A DNA stretch of 64,000 nt from Pectinatus haikarae (GCF_030813505.1 NZ_JAUSUE010000001.1), one strand, 5' to 3'. Positions 24,508 through 33,851 are shown, numbered from the stretch's first letter. Notes: generated by a model from the letters alone, not told the origin. Numbers and translations: made by a program.

Positions 24508-25125
24508 TTACCAAGTATATTCTAATTTAACAATCGTTGCTTTATTATCAAAATTATAATCTACACCAACACCGAGATATTTCCCATCCTTCGTAATTTT
24601 TTTTGCAACTGAATAGCCAATTTCTTTAGGACTTGGATCGTCTATTGCTTTCGGTGCGTAGCTGACTGTATGAAGAATTTTTTTGTAAGCTTGAACATTA
24701 TACTGGTTCAGGCTTATTTGCGTGTCTGCGGGCAGTTTTGACGTATCTACCGTTTCAGCAGGATTTGCCGGATCAGTCACGATTGCAAAATCGGCGCTGG
24801 CTTTTTCCTGTGCAGTTTTTTCGGCTGCCGGTGCCTGCGCTGCTGTCGTGTATACGACATATTGCGGTTGCTGCCCGGACGTGACGATATATTTTATCTG
24901 CTGCGCCGCCTCCTGTGCCTGCCCTGTCGATATAGGCACCTGTGCATTATCTGCAGCAGTTTCTACACCTGCTTGTGTTTCAGCCTGCTCTTGTGATTCG
25001 GTCGTCACCGGCTGGGCAGGATGCAGATGTTCATATAAAAGATATGCGCCGACTCCTATCAAAACAAGAATCAGCGCACCAGCAATAACCTTTTTATGAT
25101 TTTTTATAAAACCGATAACAGCCAT
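24508..25125 (-). CDS. Phage membrane-anchored protein at the end of the lysis region
   Basis: The 205-residue protein has a short basic N-terminus, one membrane helix (VIAGALILVLIGVGAYLLY, about 13-31), a Gln/Ala/Thr/Glu-rich linker and a folded C-terminal part of about 80 residues. It would be anchored in the cytoplasmic membrane with the body outside. Its place at the end of the late operon after endolysin and holin could fit a spanin-like or exclusion role. No family was recognised. Confidence 0.65.
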   Translation of the reverse strand: MAVIGFIKNHKKVIAGALILVLIGVGAYLLYEHLHPAQPVTTESQEQAETQAGVETAADNAQVPISTGQAQEAAQQIKYIVTSGQQPQYVVYTTAAQAPAAEKTAQEKASADFAIVTDPANPAETVDTSKLPADTQISLNQYNVQAYKKILHTVSYAPKAIDDPSPKEIGYSVAKKITKDGKYLGVGVDYNFDNKATIVKLEYTW

Positions 25126-25134
25126 ATTTTCACC

Positions 25135-25536
25135 TCACATTGTCAGCCGAGCAGCAATGTAAATGAGAGCTGCGATCTTGGCCGCATTAAACACATCAGT
25201 CTTATGCTTATCCCACCAGCTTGTAACGTCTGTCTCTGCTGCCGTGACCGTTTCTTTGGCTTTGGCAGCCAGCTCTTTTTCAGCGTTTTCAATCTTCTGC
25301 TCAAGATTTTTGATTTCTTCTGCAAATAGGTCTGCACCCTTGGCTGTCAGATCATCGGCCGCAACCTGTAATTTTTCGATGTCGGCTTTAATGGCCGCGG
25401 TATCATCACTCGTAGCCTGCGCCGGTGTGAACGTCGTTGCATCGGTTTCGGTTGCTGCCTGTGTTGCTGTATCCTGTGCTGCAGCCTGATCAACGGTTGC
25501 TGTCTGTTCCTGAGTCTGTGTGTTTTCATCTGCCAT
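25135..25536 (-). CDS. Phage coiled-coil protein with C-terminal membrane helix
   Basis: The 133-residue protein has a Thr/Gln/Ala-rich N-terminus, a coiled coil (about 55-95, IKNLEQKIENAEKELAAKAK) and a hydrophobic C-terminus (FNAAKIAALIYIAARL). It resembles tail-anchored proteins near lysis genes but no specific family was recognised. A GGAAG site precedes the ATG. Confidence 0.65.
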   Translation of the reverse strand: MADENTQTQEQTATVDQAAAQDTATQAATETDATTFTPAQATSDDTAAIKADIEKLQVAADDLTAKGADLFAEEIKNLEQKIENAEKELAAKAKETVTAAETDVTSWWDKHKTDVFNAAKIAALIYIAARLTM

Positions 25537-25557
25537 ATTTAAAACTTCCTTTCAAAA

Positions 25558-26142
25558 TTATTCGTAATAAATGCTTGCATCATACGGTAAATCGTCGCTG
25601 TAATGGTCCGTATACTGCCATATTCTTGACACACGGTCGGGATTTTCTGCCTTAAAACTGTCTTCATGATATCCATATTGCGCGCTCCAGATAGGCACAT
25701 AATCCGGCAGACAAGTTAAGTCAATCTCATTTGTCAGCCAGTTATATGAGCTGTATAAGCCGACATAATTATAGCCAACGGCATTAAGCGCAGTGATAAA
25801 TGCCGTGATTGGGTATACAACGTTTTGCGGCCCGACCAGCATACTGTTATCCTCTGCATCGTACCAGATGCCCAATTCCGGATTTTTACCGTCCAGATAA
25901 GTTTTTATCCATGTGTCCACCTGCGCCGCTTCAGCTTTTGCGGTATCAATATCAGCAGCATGTCCGTAATAATACACGCCGTATTTCAGGCCATGGGCAA
26001 CCGCGTTATTGACATGGTCTATAAACATATCATCAAGCTTTGAGCGTTCGCCTATTTTCAAGATGACGCCGCCGAAGCCGGCATCGGCAATCGCTTGCCA
26101 GTCTACATTTTCCTGCCATGCAGATAAATCAATAATTTTCAT
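25558..26142 (-). CDS. GH25 muramidase endolysin
   Basis: The 194-residue protein is a compact GH25 catalytic domain: the opening IIDLSAWQENVDW, the YGVYYYGHA strand, the catalytic WYDAEDN motif (acidic pair near residues 95-97), a GLYSSYNWL segment and IWQYTDH close to the end. It cleaves the N-acetylmuramyl bond of peptidoglycan to release phage. There is no cell-wall-binding domain and no signal peptide, so export depends on the holin encoded upstream. Confidence 0.93.
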   Translation of the reverse strand: MKIIDLSAWQENVDWQAIADAGFGGVILKIGERSKLDDMFIDHVNNAVAHGLKYGVYYYGHAADIDTAKAEAAQVDTWIKTYLDGKNPELGIWYDAEDNSMLVGPQNVVYPITAFITALNAVGYNYVGLYSSYNWLTNEIDLTCLPDYVPIWSAQYGYHEDSFKAENPDRVSRIWQYTDHYSDDLPYDASIYYE

Positions 26143-26339
26143 ATTTCAATTTCCTCCGTAAGCTTGCAAGGCACGCTTATATCGCAGAAATACAGCGTAT
26201 TGCCCTGCATACAGACAAAACCAGGCAGCGAAGCAATAAGGCTTTCGTTCGGGCAGTTAGACTGATTAAAGATATCCTTTATTTTGCTTTTTGTACCTTC
26301 GTCAAGATACTCATTTTGCGTCACTATTTTGATTGTCAT
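26139..26339 (-). CDS. Small unknown protein in the lysis cassette
   Basis: This 66-residue protein is not recognised. It has no membrane helix. It overlaps the endolysin start (ATGA type) and the 3' end of the holin gene by 29 bases, so it is translated within the lysis cassette. Confidence 0.6.
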   Translation of the reverse strand: MTIKIVTQNEYLDEGTKSKIKDIFNQSNCPNESLIASLPGFVCMQGNTLYFCDISVPCKLTEEIEI

Positions 26340-26571
26340 TATTCATAACCCCTTTCTTTTGCATGGCCATGCTGATGCGGCCAGCAACATTCATACCTGC
26401 CACCGCCAAAATGACGGTTTCCGTCAGGTCTTTAAGATTTCCGGGGATGTCCCCGGTCCGGAAGCACTCAACACCGGATACTGTCACCAGCGCAAACAGG
26501 CATAAAATAAGCGCCGAGAGCTTTTGCTCATCTGCGCTCAGGAAATCCCATATGTGCTTTTTATCATTCAA
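26311..26571 (-). CDS. Putative holin
   Basis: The 86-residue protein has two hydrophobic segments (about 17-33 and 48-68) and charged ends, a class II holin-like layout. It starts with TTG at 26571 behind GAGGTGAT. Placement between the XhlA-like gene and the endolysin supports a holin that opens the membrane for GH25 release. Confidence 0.75.
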   Translation of the reverse strand: MNDKKHIWDFLSADEQKLSALILCLFALVTVSGVECFRTGDIPGNLKDLTETVILAVAGMNVAGRISMAMQKKGVMNNDNQNSDAK

Positions 26572-26615
26572 TTTGCATCACCTCTTTCCCAGATAGATTT
26601 TTATGATCACCTCCT

Positions 26616-26789
26616 TCATTTGTGCACCGCCGCATATACTGCGATTGCAGTAGTGATGCACCATGCGATTGTAGCTGTATAACTTTTTTTAGCTTTATCC
26701 CGCTCATCAAGTATTGTCTCAATGCGGGCTAGTCGGATACCAAAATCGTCGATTTTGTCAAAAAGCTTCCTGATCGAATCTTCACTCAC
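26616..26789 (-). CDS. XhlA-like hemolysin/lysis protein, 57 residues
   Basis: A GTG-started frame with AAGGCGGTG upstream encodes an amphipathic N-terminal helix (SEDSIRKLFDKIDDFGIRLA), a short basic linker and one C-terminal membrane helix (TATIAWCITTAIAVYAA). This matches the build of PBSX XhlA, which works with the holin and endolysin in lysis. Its short length and GTG start make it easy to miss. Confidence 0.75.
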   Translation of the reverse strand: MSEDSIRKLFDKIDDFGIRLARIETILDERDKAKKSYTATIAWCITTAIAVYAAVHK

Positions 26790-26801
26790 AGCTTCACCGC
26801 C

Positions 26802-26969
26802 TTACTTTGCTGTTGCTGCTGAATCATTTGAAGCCGTATCTGTCGTAGCTGCGGCCGTTGATTCCGTCGTGGTGCTCTGTGCAATATAGCGTGGGCAGTC
26901 AGGATTTGTACAACTTCCGTCATCATTTTGTTTGTGCGCGCAAATAAAACATCTTTTAGTCAGTGCCAT
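26802..26969 (-). CDS. Small phage protein with Cys/His metal-site pattern
   Basis: A 55-residue frame starts MALTKRCFICAHKQND with AAGGA upstream, and has further cysteines in GSCTNPDCPRY, giving a C-x2-C-x2-H and C-x4-C pattern that could bind zinc. The tail is Thr/Ala rich. It overlaps the end of the preceding gene by 14 bases, which supports coupled translation. Confidence 0.6.
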   Translation of the reverse strand: MALTKRCFICAHKQNDDGSCTNPDCPRYIAQSTTTESTAAATTDTASNDSAATAK

Positions 26970-27315
26970 CTTCTATCGCCGTCCTTTTTGTGGTATATTC
27001 GGTTTTTAAAACCGTATAATCAGCTTTTATGCTCGCCTGTGCATCTTCATCATCTGCCAAAGTAGCCACACCCAATGAATTTACAAGCTGATCAAATTGC
27101 GGATTATATTCAGTATCTAAAGCATCAAGTTTTTGCTGTTTGGTTAATGTTACCGTAGGCACAGCAAATTTGCTGTCTGCGTAGGTATATCCTTGCTGTA
27201 CAGTATCATCACACTCAATAAATTGTGCGACTATATCAGCAGTAAATCTGCCTACCGGACTTACGTCTGTTATTTCTTGTACTACTTCATTTGCTACTCT
27301 TGCCCATTTACTCAT
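26956..27315 (-). CDS. Phage tail fibre assembly/XkdW-like protein
   Basis: The 119-residue protein starts MSKWARVANEVVQEITDV and contains a Lys/Gln-rich helix LTKQQKLDALDTEYNPQFDQL, which is typical of small proteins following tail fibre genes (XkdW or tail fibre chaperone type). No membrane segment is present. It was separated from the tail fibre gene by insertion of the radical SAM gene. Confidence 0.6.
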   Translation of the reverse strand: MSKWARVANEVVQEITDVSPVGRFTADIVAQFIECDDTVQQGYTYADSKFAVPTVTLTKQQKLDALDTEYNPQFDQLVNSLGVATLADDEDAQASIKADYTVLKTEYTTKRTAIEDGTD

Positions 27316-27391
27316 GTTTTCAACTCCTTACTGTTGATAAATAAATATTAGTATGATACAGTTTTATTAAAATATAATTGGGGGAATATAG

Positions 27392-28921
27392 ATGGGAAAT
27401 GTATTATATAAAAATGGATTTTATGACAAAGAAAATGATGGCATTCGTAATTTTAATTGGATGAGCCCAGATGCAAAAATAGTAATAGATAATCCATCTG
27501 AAAATGAATGGTTATATAGTGAAGTTGGCTATCCAGGTGCTATCTTATCAACTATTAGTTTTTCTACCAATAATGGTAAATTTAGACATACCATAAAATT
27601 ACGCCCAGGCTGGCATTATATAGGAATACCTATTTCTTTATTATCTAATTATCCTTCAATAGATATTTCAATATCCGTAGATTATAAACATCAAGCTCCC
27701 CATGATACTCGTAATTTGGGGATTATGGTATCAAAATGGAAAACAGGAACGCTTGATAATTTAGACTTAAAAACTAAAAATTCTATATTGCTATATAACG
27801 ACTTGCTTAGAAATACTGTTGTTAATTCATATCCAATAGAGGTTACTCTTGAGTCGACTAAGAAATGTAATTTATCTTGTGTAATGTGTTCATATAATCA
27901 TTGGGATACAACTAATAATACTGCTGATTTTGACTTTGATATGTCTTATAGTGAGTACGTAAAACCAATAATTGCTTCTGCTGATTTAATAGCATTGCAG
28001 CTGTGGGGAGAACCATTAATGAGTAAGTCATTATTTCCATTACTTGATTTGATAAAATCAGTAAATGCGTCCGAGCAGGATGTAAGATTTGTTACTAATG
28101 GTACATTACTTTCAGACAGAAATATTAGTAAATTACTTGATTCAAGCTTAACTCATATAGATATAAGTACTGATGCTGCTACAAGCATTACTTATAGAAA
28201 AATAAGAGATCGTGATTTTAGCAAATTAACGCAAAACATAAAAAATCTCACAACGCAAAAACATTCTCATCATAAAAAACTTAATATATGCTTAAATATG
28301 TGTGCAATGCGAGAAAACATTAATGAAGTCGTTGATTTTGTAAAATTAGCCCATAATTTAGGTGCAGATAAATGCCATATTAAACCGTTATTTAATCGAC
28401 CTGATGAAGATATGCGAACTGTTAATAGAAACAATTGGGCTTTTTATTATCCACAACAAATGCTTGATTACTATCCTTTAAAAACTCGTGAAATGCTAAA
28501 TAGTGCAGTATCTACAGCGAAACAATTAGGTATTGAGTTAATATACAATGCACGCACATCTTTATCAAATATCAGCGGAGAAAAAGATATGCCGTACCCA
28601 CTGCCCGTTGATGAATTTAAGCATTTATTATCAAAAGAAGAAGTTGTCACTACTAGTTCTCATAAATCTAATGAAATTTGGAATGATGCATTATATTGCG
28701 ATTTACCTTGGACAACAGCATTTATTGAGACGAATGGGGATGTGCATATTTGCTGTTTATTAAGCGAAGTCACACCGCCAATTGGCAATATAAAAAATAA
28801 TAGTTTTATGGAAATATGGAATGCACCTGTTTTGCAAGAAATTAGAAAATGCTGCGCAAATAATACAGTTCATCCGTTGTGCAAACAAGCTTCATGCTCT
28901 TACGTTAAGAACAGACAATAA
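27392..28921 (+). CDS. Radical SAM/SPASM enzyme carried by the prophage
   Basis: The 509-residue protein has a radical SAM cluster motif CNLSCVMC (about residues 163-170) followed by LQLWGEPL and RFVTNGTLL, and a C-terminal SPASM-like auxiliary cluster region: CDLPWTTAFIETNGDVHICC, IGNIKNNSFMEIWN, then HPLCKQASC. The first 140 residues form a separate domain with a beta-sandwich look (SENEWLYSEVGYPG, RPGWHYIGIPISLL). SPASM enzymes modify peptides, proteins or small molecules. It is AT-rich, on the plus strand, and sits between the tail fibre and its assembly gene with its own TATAAT box and GGGGG ribosome site, as expected of a late-acquired gene. Its substrate is unknown. Confidence 0.88.
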   Translation: MGNVLYKNGFYDKENDGIRNFNWMSPDAKIVIDNPSENEWLYSEVGYPGAILSTISFSTNNGKFRHTIKLRPGWHYIGIPISLLSNYPSIDISISVDYKHQAPHDTRNLGIMVSKWKTGTLDNLDLKTKNSILLYNDLLRNTVVNSYPIEVTLESTKKCNLSCVMCSYNHWDTTNNTADFDFDMSYSEYVKPIIASADLIALQLWGEPLMSKSLFPLLDLIKSVNASEQDVRFVTNGTLLSDRNISKLLDSSLTHIDISTDAATSITYRKIRDRDFSKLTQNIKNLTTQKHSHHKKLNICLNMCAMRENINEVVDFVKLAHNLGADKCHIKPLFNRPDEDMRTVNRNNWAFYYPQQMLDYYPLKTREMLNSAVSTAKQLGIELIYNARTSLSNISGEKDMPYPLPVDEFKHLLSKEEVVTTSSHKSNEIWNDALYCDLPWTTAFIETNGDVHICCLLSEVTPPIGNIKNNSFMEIWNAPVLQEIRKCCANNTVHPLCKQASCSYVKNRQ

Positions 28922-28927
28922 TAGTAC

Positions 28928-30007
28928 TTACCACTCAATTATTACAACGCCTGTACCACCTGCCCCACCTGCATAACTTGCTACGGTTATTCCTGTGCAA
29001 TCTCCACCGCCACCACCTGCACCAAGAGTGCCTATAGTACCTGTTCCGTTATTACTAAGTGCAGTATAAGATAAAATACTATTTCCGCCATTGCCCCCAG
29101 TTCCGCCTGTACTAGTAGAAGATGGGGCTAATAGTTGTGGAGCATCACCAATCCCGCCAATCCCATTTATATCTCCATTAGTTCCTACCCCACCACTGCC
29201 TCCAGTGCCGAAAGGGCTACCGCTAATCGCATGTATGCCTCCAGTGCCACCAGTAGCAGAACAATAAGTACCAAAACTGCTTGTTCCGCCATTACCACCA
29301 TCTGAATTAATAGCGCCACTGCCTCCGGCGCCAACCGTAACAGTGACGGTCGCACCTTTCGACAAGTAAATATTTTTCTTTGCGTAGCCACCTGCCCCGC
29401 CGCCACCACCAGCAGAATTAACCGCCGATGTACAGCTGCCACCGCCACCACCTGCACCGACAACTAAAACTTTATACAAGGCACTTTTAGGCGCAGTAAA
29501 AGTATAGGTACCTGCTGTACTATATATTTGCTGACCATTTGCAATATAATTGCTCGTGTTGCGGATAAGCCAGGCAACAGTGCCGTCTGTAACTGACGTA
29601 CCAATATCTGTCCAAGTAGGTTCAGTACTTGCCGTAGTTCCGGCTGTTGTGCATTCGAGATATGCATATGATGGCAGATTAGGTGAATATCTGATATCAC
29701 TAACTGCGTATGCTGTAGACCGCTGTACTGTATTTAAGGAAAATACATTTCGTATCGCGCTTTCCAGCCCGTTTGTTATACCATCAATATCACTATCAAG
29801 ACAGTCATGTCCCTGATCAACAATAAAATTAGCAATTGCCCTGCACATGCTAGACCATTGCAAATACATCTTGTTATGCATCCGCGATATGGCCATGCCT
29901 GGAATTACCCCATTCTGGCGCTGTGTAGCATTTTCATACTCACTGTCATTATAAGTTTTGTCAGCCGAATTTGCCTCATTGAAAATTTTAAAATTTGTTT
30001 CAGCCAT
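28928..30007 (-). CDS. Tail fibre protein with glycine-rich tip
   Basis: The 359-residue protein has a conserved fibre N-terminus (about 1-95), a middle beta domain (TYTFTAPKSALYKVLVVGAG) and a C-terminal glycine-rich region of about 170 residues made of GGGGG, GAGGAGG and SGGVG runs, ending GTGVVIIEW. Such polyglycine II tips form the receptor-binding end of several phage adhesins. It therefore probably sets host range. It ends 7 bases from the converging radical SAM gene. Confidence 0.85.
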   Translation of the reverse strand: MAETNFKIFNEANSADKTYNDSEYENATQRQNGVIPGMAISRMHNKMYLQWSSMCRAIANFIVDQGHDCLDSDIDGITNGLESAIRNVFSLNTVQRSTAYAVSDIRYSPNLPSYAYLECTTAGTTASTEPTWTDIGTSVTDGTVAWLIRNTSNYIANGQQIYSTAGTYTFTAPKSALYKVLVVGAGGGGGSCTSAVNSAGGGGGAGGYAKKNIYLSKGATVTVTVGAGGSGAINSDGGNGGTSSFGTYCSATGGTGGIHAISGSPFGTGGSGGVGTNGDINGIGGIGDAPQLLAPSSTSTGGTGGNGGNSILSYTALSNNGTGTIGTLGAGGGGGDCTGITVASYAGGAGGTGVVIIEW

Positions 30008-30019
30008 AAAATCATCTCC

Positions 30020-30667
30020 TTATGTCCAATATCCGATATCGTAGCCATGCATTTTATTTTCATCGTCATTTTTATCGTATGAAAATGAATCTTTTGGATC
30101 CGGATCCATCCAATTAGCTTCATCATATCCTTTGATCGTTGCTGTTTCCATGTCGTAGCCAAATACCGCATCGTCTGAAAAATAGTAATTAACTCCTACA
30201 GATAACGGTTTTGGAATTATCAATCCCTGCTGAATCATATTTTTAGTGATCTGATCAAAATTACTGCCGATCGTGACAATATCAATCGTCATATCTTGAT
30301 TGTCCTGTATAATTATTCCGGATCCGAACAATATATTCCATAACTTTTTTAAATCATTGATGCCACCTTTCCACATATTTTGAGCAATCTTGGCTTTAAG
30401 CAAATTGCGATAAGCAAAATTATCAAGCACAGGTGACAGTCCTTTGTTAGGCTGAAAATTGAGCGTTCTATTTGCTCCGATAATTATGCCAAGAATGTCT
30501 TCCTGCTTGCCCATTGCCAAATCTAAATCAAAATAATCGCTCAAATAAATAGCACAGGAGCAAATATCCTCACTGTGCTTTAAAAGTGCGCCTAAAGTGG
30601 CTATATATTTAGGTTTACCCCGATGTTGGCTTGTAATAAGATCTTTATAATTATCAATTAAGGCCAT
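30020..30667 (-). CDS. DUF2612-type tail/baseplate protein
   Basis: The 215-residue protein follows baseplate J and precedes the tail fibre, as DUF2612 proteins do in many Firmicute myophages. Its N-terminal half matches the family pattern (GKPKYIATLGALLKHSEDI, NFAYRNLLKAKIAQNMWKGG). The C-terminus is acidic and aromatic. It probably links fibre and baseplate. Confidence 0.75.
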   Translation of the reverse strand: MALIDNYKDLITSQHRGKPKYIATLGALLKHSEDICSCAIYLSDYFDLDLAMGKQEDILGIIIGANRTLNFQPNKGLSPVLDNFAYRNLLKAKIAQNMWKGGINDLKKLWNILFGSGIIIQDNQDMTIDIVTIGSNFDQITKNMIQQGLIIPKPLSVGVNYYFSDDAVFGYDMETATIKGYDEANWMDPDPKDSFSYDKNDDENKMHGYDIGYWT

Positions 30668-31836
30668 TACGTCGCCTCCGATACGGAGATTGTACCAACG
30701 GCAGCAACTTCATTAAAATTTAAAATTATATTACCGGTACCCATTGCGCCGCCTGTCTTCCCTATTTCCGTCGTGCCCAGGGAAAATTCGGGCCGAGCTG
30801 TATTGCTGATTGCTTTTGTAATTGCAGCTATAATTCCGGTAATAGATACGGCATAGCCAATATCAAGATTTTCAATATAGCTTTCAATATTACTTTTTAT
30901 TGTATCCAAAACTGTTGATGAATAACCAGTGCTGGCGTATATTGTTATATTTGCATCAACTGAAATGTATGTGGGTCTGAAAAATCTAATATCATTTTGC
31001 AGTCCGTCATCATTTGTGTATACTATCGTAGTATTGCCATATGTCCCGCTACCAGGACCTTTACGCAGATAAATCTGTTCACCAATATTTGCATCCAGTC
31101 CTCCTTCAACGACCGCAGCAACTGAGTGCCCTGGTATGCCGTTACTGTCGGTGGTATTTGAGTCATTATCATACACCTTAGATCTGTTTACTCCCGATAT
31201 ACTTGCGATTCCTGCGATTAGACTATTTACCATATTTTGTGACGGAATTGCGACGCTTATTGACTGCCGCTCTTTCAATTCCTCATTAGTTTCAATCGGA
31301 TCACCGACGACAGCAGGTACAAGATTATTTACAGCGGTCCAGCCATATTGCGGAGTATTTATCTTAGTGATTGCTCCGATCGCAGCTTCTATCGATCCGA
31401 TCGTCTCGCATTGAGCTGTCGTTGATAATGTTTCAGCTGTAAAAGTAATATTTGCAGGCAGATCCCATTTATAACCTGCTGAGTCCTCAACTACTCCCGC
31501 GGTAATCGTCGTCCCTGCAGTCCCCGTCAGCGTGACAACGCATGTACTGTAACTTGCGGATTTGCGGGCAATACCATTTAATTTTACGAGGCTGTCAAGT
31601 CCCGTGCCGACAGCCGTTTTTGGACTAAAATTATTATAAATAATCTGCAAAAGCTGTATAGTATCATAAGTTTTAAGAGCAAATGCCGATATCATTTGAT
31701 AATCCTGGCTGTCATTATCAAGATAGATATCTTGCCCATATATATCCTTAAAGGTGTCAATCAAATCATCTCTAATATCAGCATATGTTGGTATATGCAG
31801 CCCTGCATCATCGATATACGGTGCTGTATAAGGCAT
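30667..31836 (-). CDS. Baseplate J-like protein
   Basis: The 389-residue protein has the gpJ/XkdT layout: TYADIRDDLIDTFKDIYG near the N-terminus, AVGTGLDSLVKLNGI, then ETNEELKERQSISVA and the central SGVNRSKVYDNDSN region. It forms the wedge part of the contractile-tail baseplate. Stop and start codons overlap with both neighbours. Confidence 0.9.
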   Translation of the reverse strand: MPYTAPYIDDAGLHIPTYADIRDDLIDTFKDIYGQDIYLDNDSQDYQMISAFALKTYDTIQLLQIIYNNFSPKTAVGTGLDSLVKLNGIARKSASYSTCVVTLTGTAGTTITAGVVEDSAGYKWDLPANITFTAETLSTTAQCETIGSIEAAIGAITKINTPQYGWTAVNNLVPAVVGDPIETNEELKERQSISVAIPSQNMVNSLIAGIASISGVNRSKVYDNDSNTTDSNGIPGHSVAAVVEGGLDANIGEQIYLRKGPGSGTYGNTTIVYTNDDGLQNDIRFFRPTYISVDANITIYASTGYSSTVLDTIKSNIESYIENLDIGYAVSITGIIAAITKAISNTARPEFSLGTTEIGKTGGAMGTGNIILNFNEVAAVGTISVSEAT

Positions 31837-32183
31837 TACATCGCCTCCTCGATCGTTATAGCGCCATACTCCGTTTGAATTTCTGCATTAATTGTAAGTG
31901 CGCGATTCTCATTATCCCATGTCGGTGTATAAGATATTACAGACATCACTTTATCAGTCTGCTCTATGCGCTCTCGAATAATCTTTTCAGCGGCTGCCTT
32001 ATCTCTTTGAGCAATGATTTTCTGCCAGAAGGGAACGCCATCTTCAAGCGACTCCCACCATTCATATATGAGCTGCCGCAATCTGGTAATTACTGCCTGA
32101 CGGACAGCGTCCGCATCTGAAAAAAAAGCATTGCCGTTATTTAATACATAGTCGCCATTTTCATCAAGCGCTCTGTAGATCAT
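31836..32183 (-). CDS. Baseplate wedge protein, gp25/XkdS-like
   Basis: The 115-residue protein resembles the GPW/gp25 and DUF2634 group (FSDADAVRQAVITRLRQL, YEWWESLEDGVPFWQKI, then a strand-rich end). Its position between the spike and baseplate J genes is standard for myophage baseplates. It overlaps both neighbours by one base. Confidence 0.78.
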   Translation of the reverse strand: MIYRALDENGDYVLNNGNAFFSDADAVRQAVITRLRQLIYEWWESLEDGVPFWQKIIAQRDKAAAEKIIRERIEQTDKVMSVISYTPTWDNENRALTINAEIQTEYGAITIEEAM

Positions 32184-32845
32184 TAACTGACACCTCCCGT
32201 ATCACTACTGCCGGACTGAACATCTTTATGCATATGCCCCAGAAAGTTTTTTCCATCAATTGTAGTTCCACCACTGATCACAGTCTTGCCGTTCACATTT
32301 ACGTTAGCTGCGGAGATATTAATTGTATCACCCGATATTTCGATGCACGCACTGCCAGAAGCGTTCCGGAGCTGCGCAGAGCTGCCAGAGAAACCGCTTA
32401 CTACATTGGGCTGGCTCTTAAATCCGACAAGGGCGAAACCATCGGATAGATCATGCCGACGCCGTTCTATTTGATTTTGCACTCCGCCATTTTGCCACCA
32501 TGCATCCATACAGTTATCACCAAAGACAACCAGGCAGTCATCGCCCACGGTGATCGGTAGTGTCAGACAATATCCACCTCCGGAATACACAAAAAATGGT
32601 ACATCCGGCAACAGCGGTATTTCTGTCCATTGCAGATTGCCATCAAAATTTAGCCGCTCGCGAATAGCCAATTGAACAGTACAGGTCTGCTTTCCATAAT
32701 CTACTGCCTGTATTATGCCCGGAGCCGCAACTCGTAAACCAATACTTACACTGTCCAGAAGTCGTTTTTGATATTCAATTTTATCTTGTGTGCGTTCACT
32801 TGTTTTTAGCATAGCTTTACTCCATTGTTTGCTTATCATTATCAT
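32183..32845 (-). CDS. Baseplate spike, Gp138-type membrane-puncturing protein
   Basis: The 220-residue protein has an N-terminal OB-fold region (APGIIQAVDYGKQTCTVQLA) and PITVGDDCLVVFGD, as in Gp138_N proteins, then a repetitive beta stretch (ISGDTINISAANVNVNGKTV) that fits a trimeric beta-helix, ending with GHMHKD near the tip, which could hold a metal ion. It pierces the host envelope on tail contraction. Confidence 0.82.
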   Translation of the reverse strand: MIMISKQWSKAMLKTSERTQDKIEYQKRLLDSVSIGLRVAAPGIIQAVDYGKQTCTVQLAIRERLNFDGNLQWTEIPLLPDVPFFVYSGGGYCLTLPITVGDDCLVVFGDNCMDAWWQNGGVQNQIERRRHDLSDGFALVGFKSQPNVVSGFSGSSAQLRNASGSACIEISGDTINISAANVNVNGKTVISGGTTIDGKNFLGHMHKDVQSGSSDTGGVS

Positions 32846-33851
32846 AAGGCATTGGCAGTCCCATTGTCCCGTTGCGCCCTACACCCACAACCTCGGTTGT
32901 CCACGTATCACCCCAAGTATCACCAGAGTGTACTATTGACTTGACCTCATATTCCCCATCAACATCGAACTGAGATTGTTGAGGAAGTTGATTATTATTA
33001 CCTTTCCCCGATATGTCAATGTTTAAAAGCTGGCGCTGAATTAATTCGTTATCTATTTTTATCATTGATTGCAATTTTACACGGCAATCAAGCAATATTT
33101 TTATGTGAATACCGTCATCCCCATATTGTGGAGTACCCACAAGTCCAGTCATAGGCGTTAGTACCAGAACCTGATCGGACGGTATTTCATCGATGACTTT
33201 CTTAATAATTAATTTATCATCCTCCCCCGCCCAGAAGGCTGCATCATTAAACCTACAGATATCACGATAATATTTACCGGGTGTCCCAAATAATACTTTG
33301 CCGCGCGGAAGCGCTTGATTTGATAAATTATTACTTATGTTGCCGACTGTAATTTTTTTATCCGCGCTTTTGGCAACTGCATTTACTATCTCACGCGGAG
33401 TACTGCCTGCCGCTATAGTTGATCTAACATGGTTAGTGTCAAACATCAAAATGCCTTTAATAGCGATTATTTCAAGCTTATAATCAACGCCACTTTCCCG
33501 ATTACGAATCACCTGGACAATATCACCAGTAAAAATCTCCCCGTATTGCCCTTCCTGATATCCCCCTTCAATCGCGATTTGAAAACCTTCTTTTATAACA
33601 TCTCCCTCAGATTTGGCATTCATGTTATAAATGGTAAGAGTGCAAAGACTTGCCGCTGTACCATATACTTGTTGTGTCTGGAAAATACATTTAAGCATAG
33701 AAACGTCAACTGCGGTATCATGTTCTTGATCACGAACGGTATTGCCATTTTCGTCTTTAGTATAAGCTGGCTTATATATTGTTATTTTCCATTTACGACC
33801 GTATAATCTGCCCCTTCGCTCTGTTGTTGTACTATCATCCATCTGTATCAC
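32817..33851 (-). CDS. Baseplate hub protein, gpD/gp27-like
   Basis: The 344-residue protein is the long hub gene between plug and spike. It has a KITIYKPAYT strand near the N-terminus, GDIVQVIRNRESGVDYKLEI, a PREIVNAVAKSADKKI helix and EYEVKSIVHSGDTWGDTWTT near the end, all recurring in myophage hub proteins. Exact family is not certain. It overlaps the spike gene by 29 bases. Confidence 0.72.
   Translation of the reverse strand: MIQMDDSTTTERRGRLYGRKWKITIYKPAYTKDENGNTVRDQEHDTAVDVSMLKCIFQTQQVYGTAASLCTLTIYNMNAKSEGDVIKEGFQIAIEGGYQEGQYGEIFTGDIVQVIRNRESGVDYKLEIIAIKGILMFDTNHVRSTIAAGSTPREIVNAVAKSADKKITVGNISNNLSNQALPRGKVLFGTPGKYYRDICRFNDAAFWAGEDDKLIIKKVIDEIPSDQVLVLTPMTGLVGTPQYGDDGIHIKILLDCRVKLQSMIKIDNELIQRQLLNIDISGKGNNNQLPQQSQFDVDGEYEVKSIVHSGDTWGDTWTTEVVGVGRNGTMGLPMPYDNDKQTME

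Noticed and set aside
29185..29463. Frame of 92 codons within the glycine-rich tail fibre gene
   Set aside because: GC-rich glycine codons keep several frames open; the annotated frame has the fibre signature and the ribosome site.
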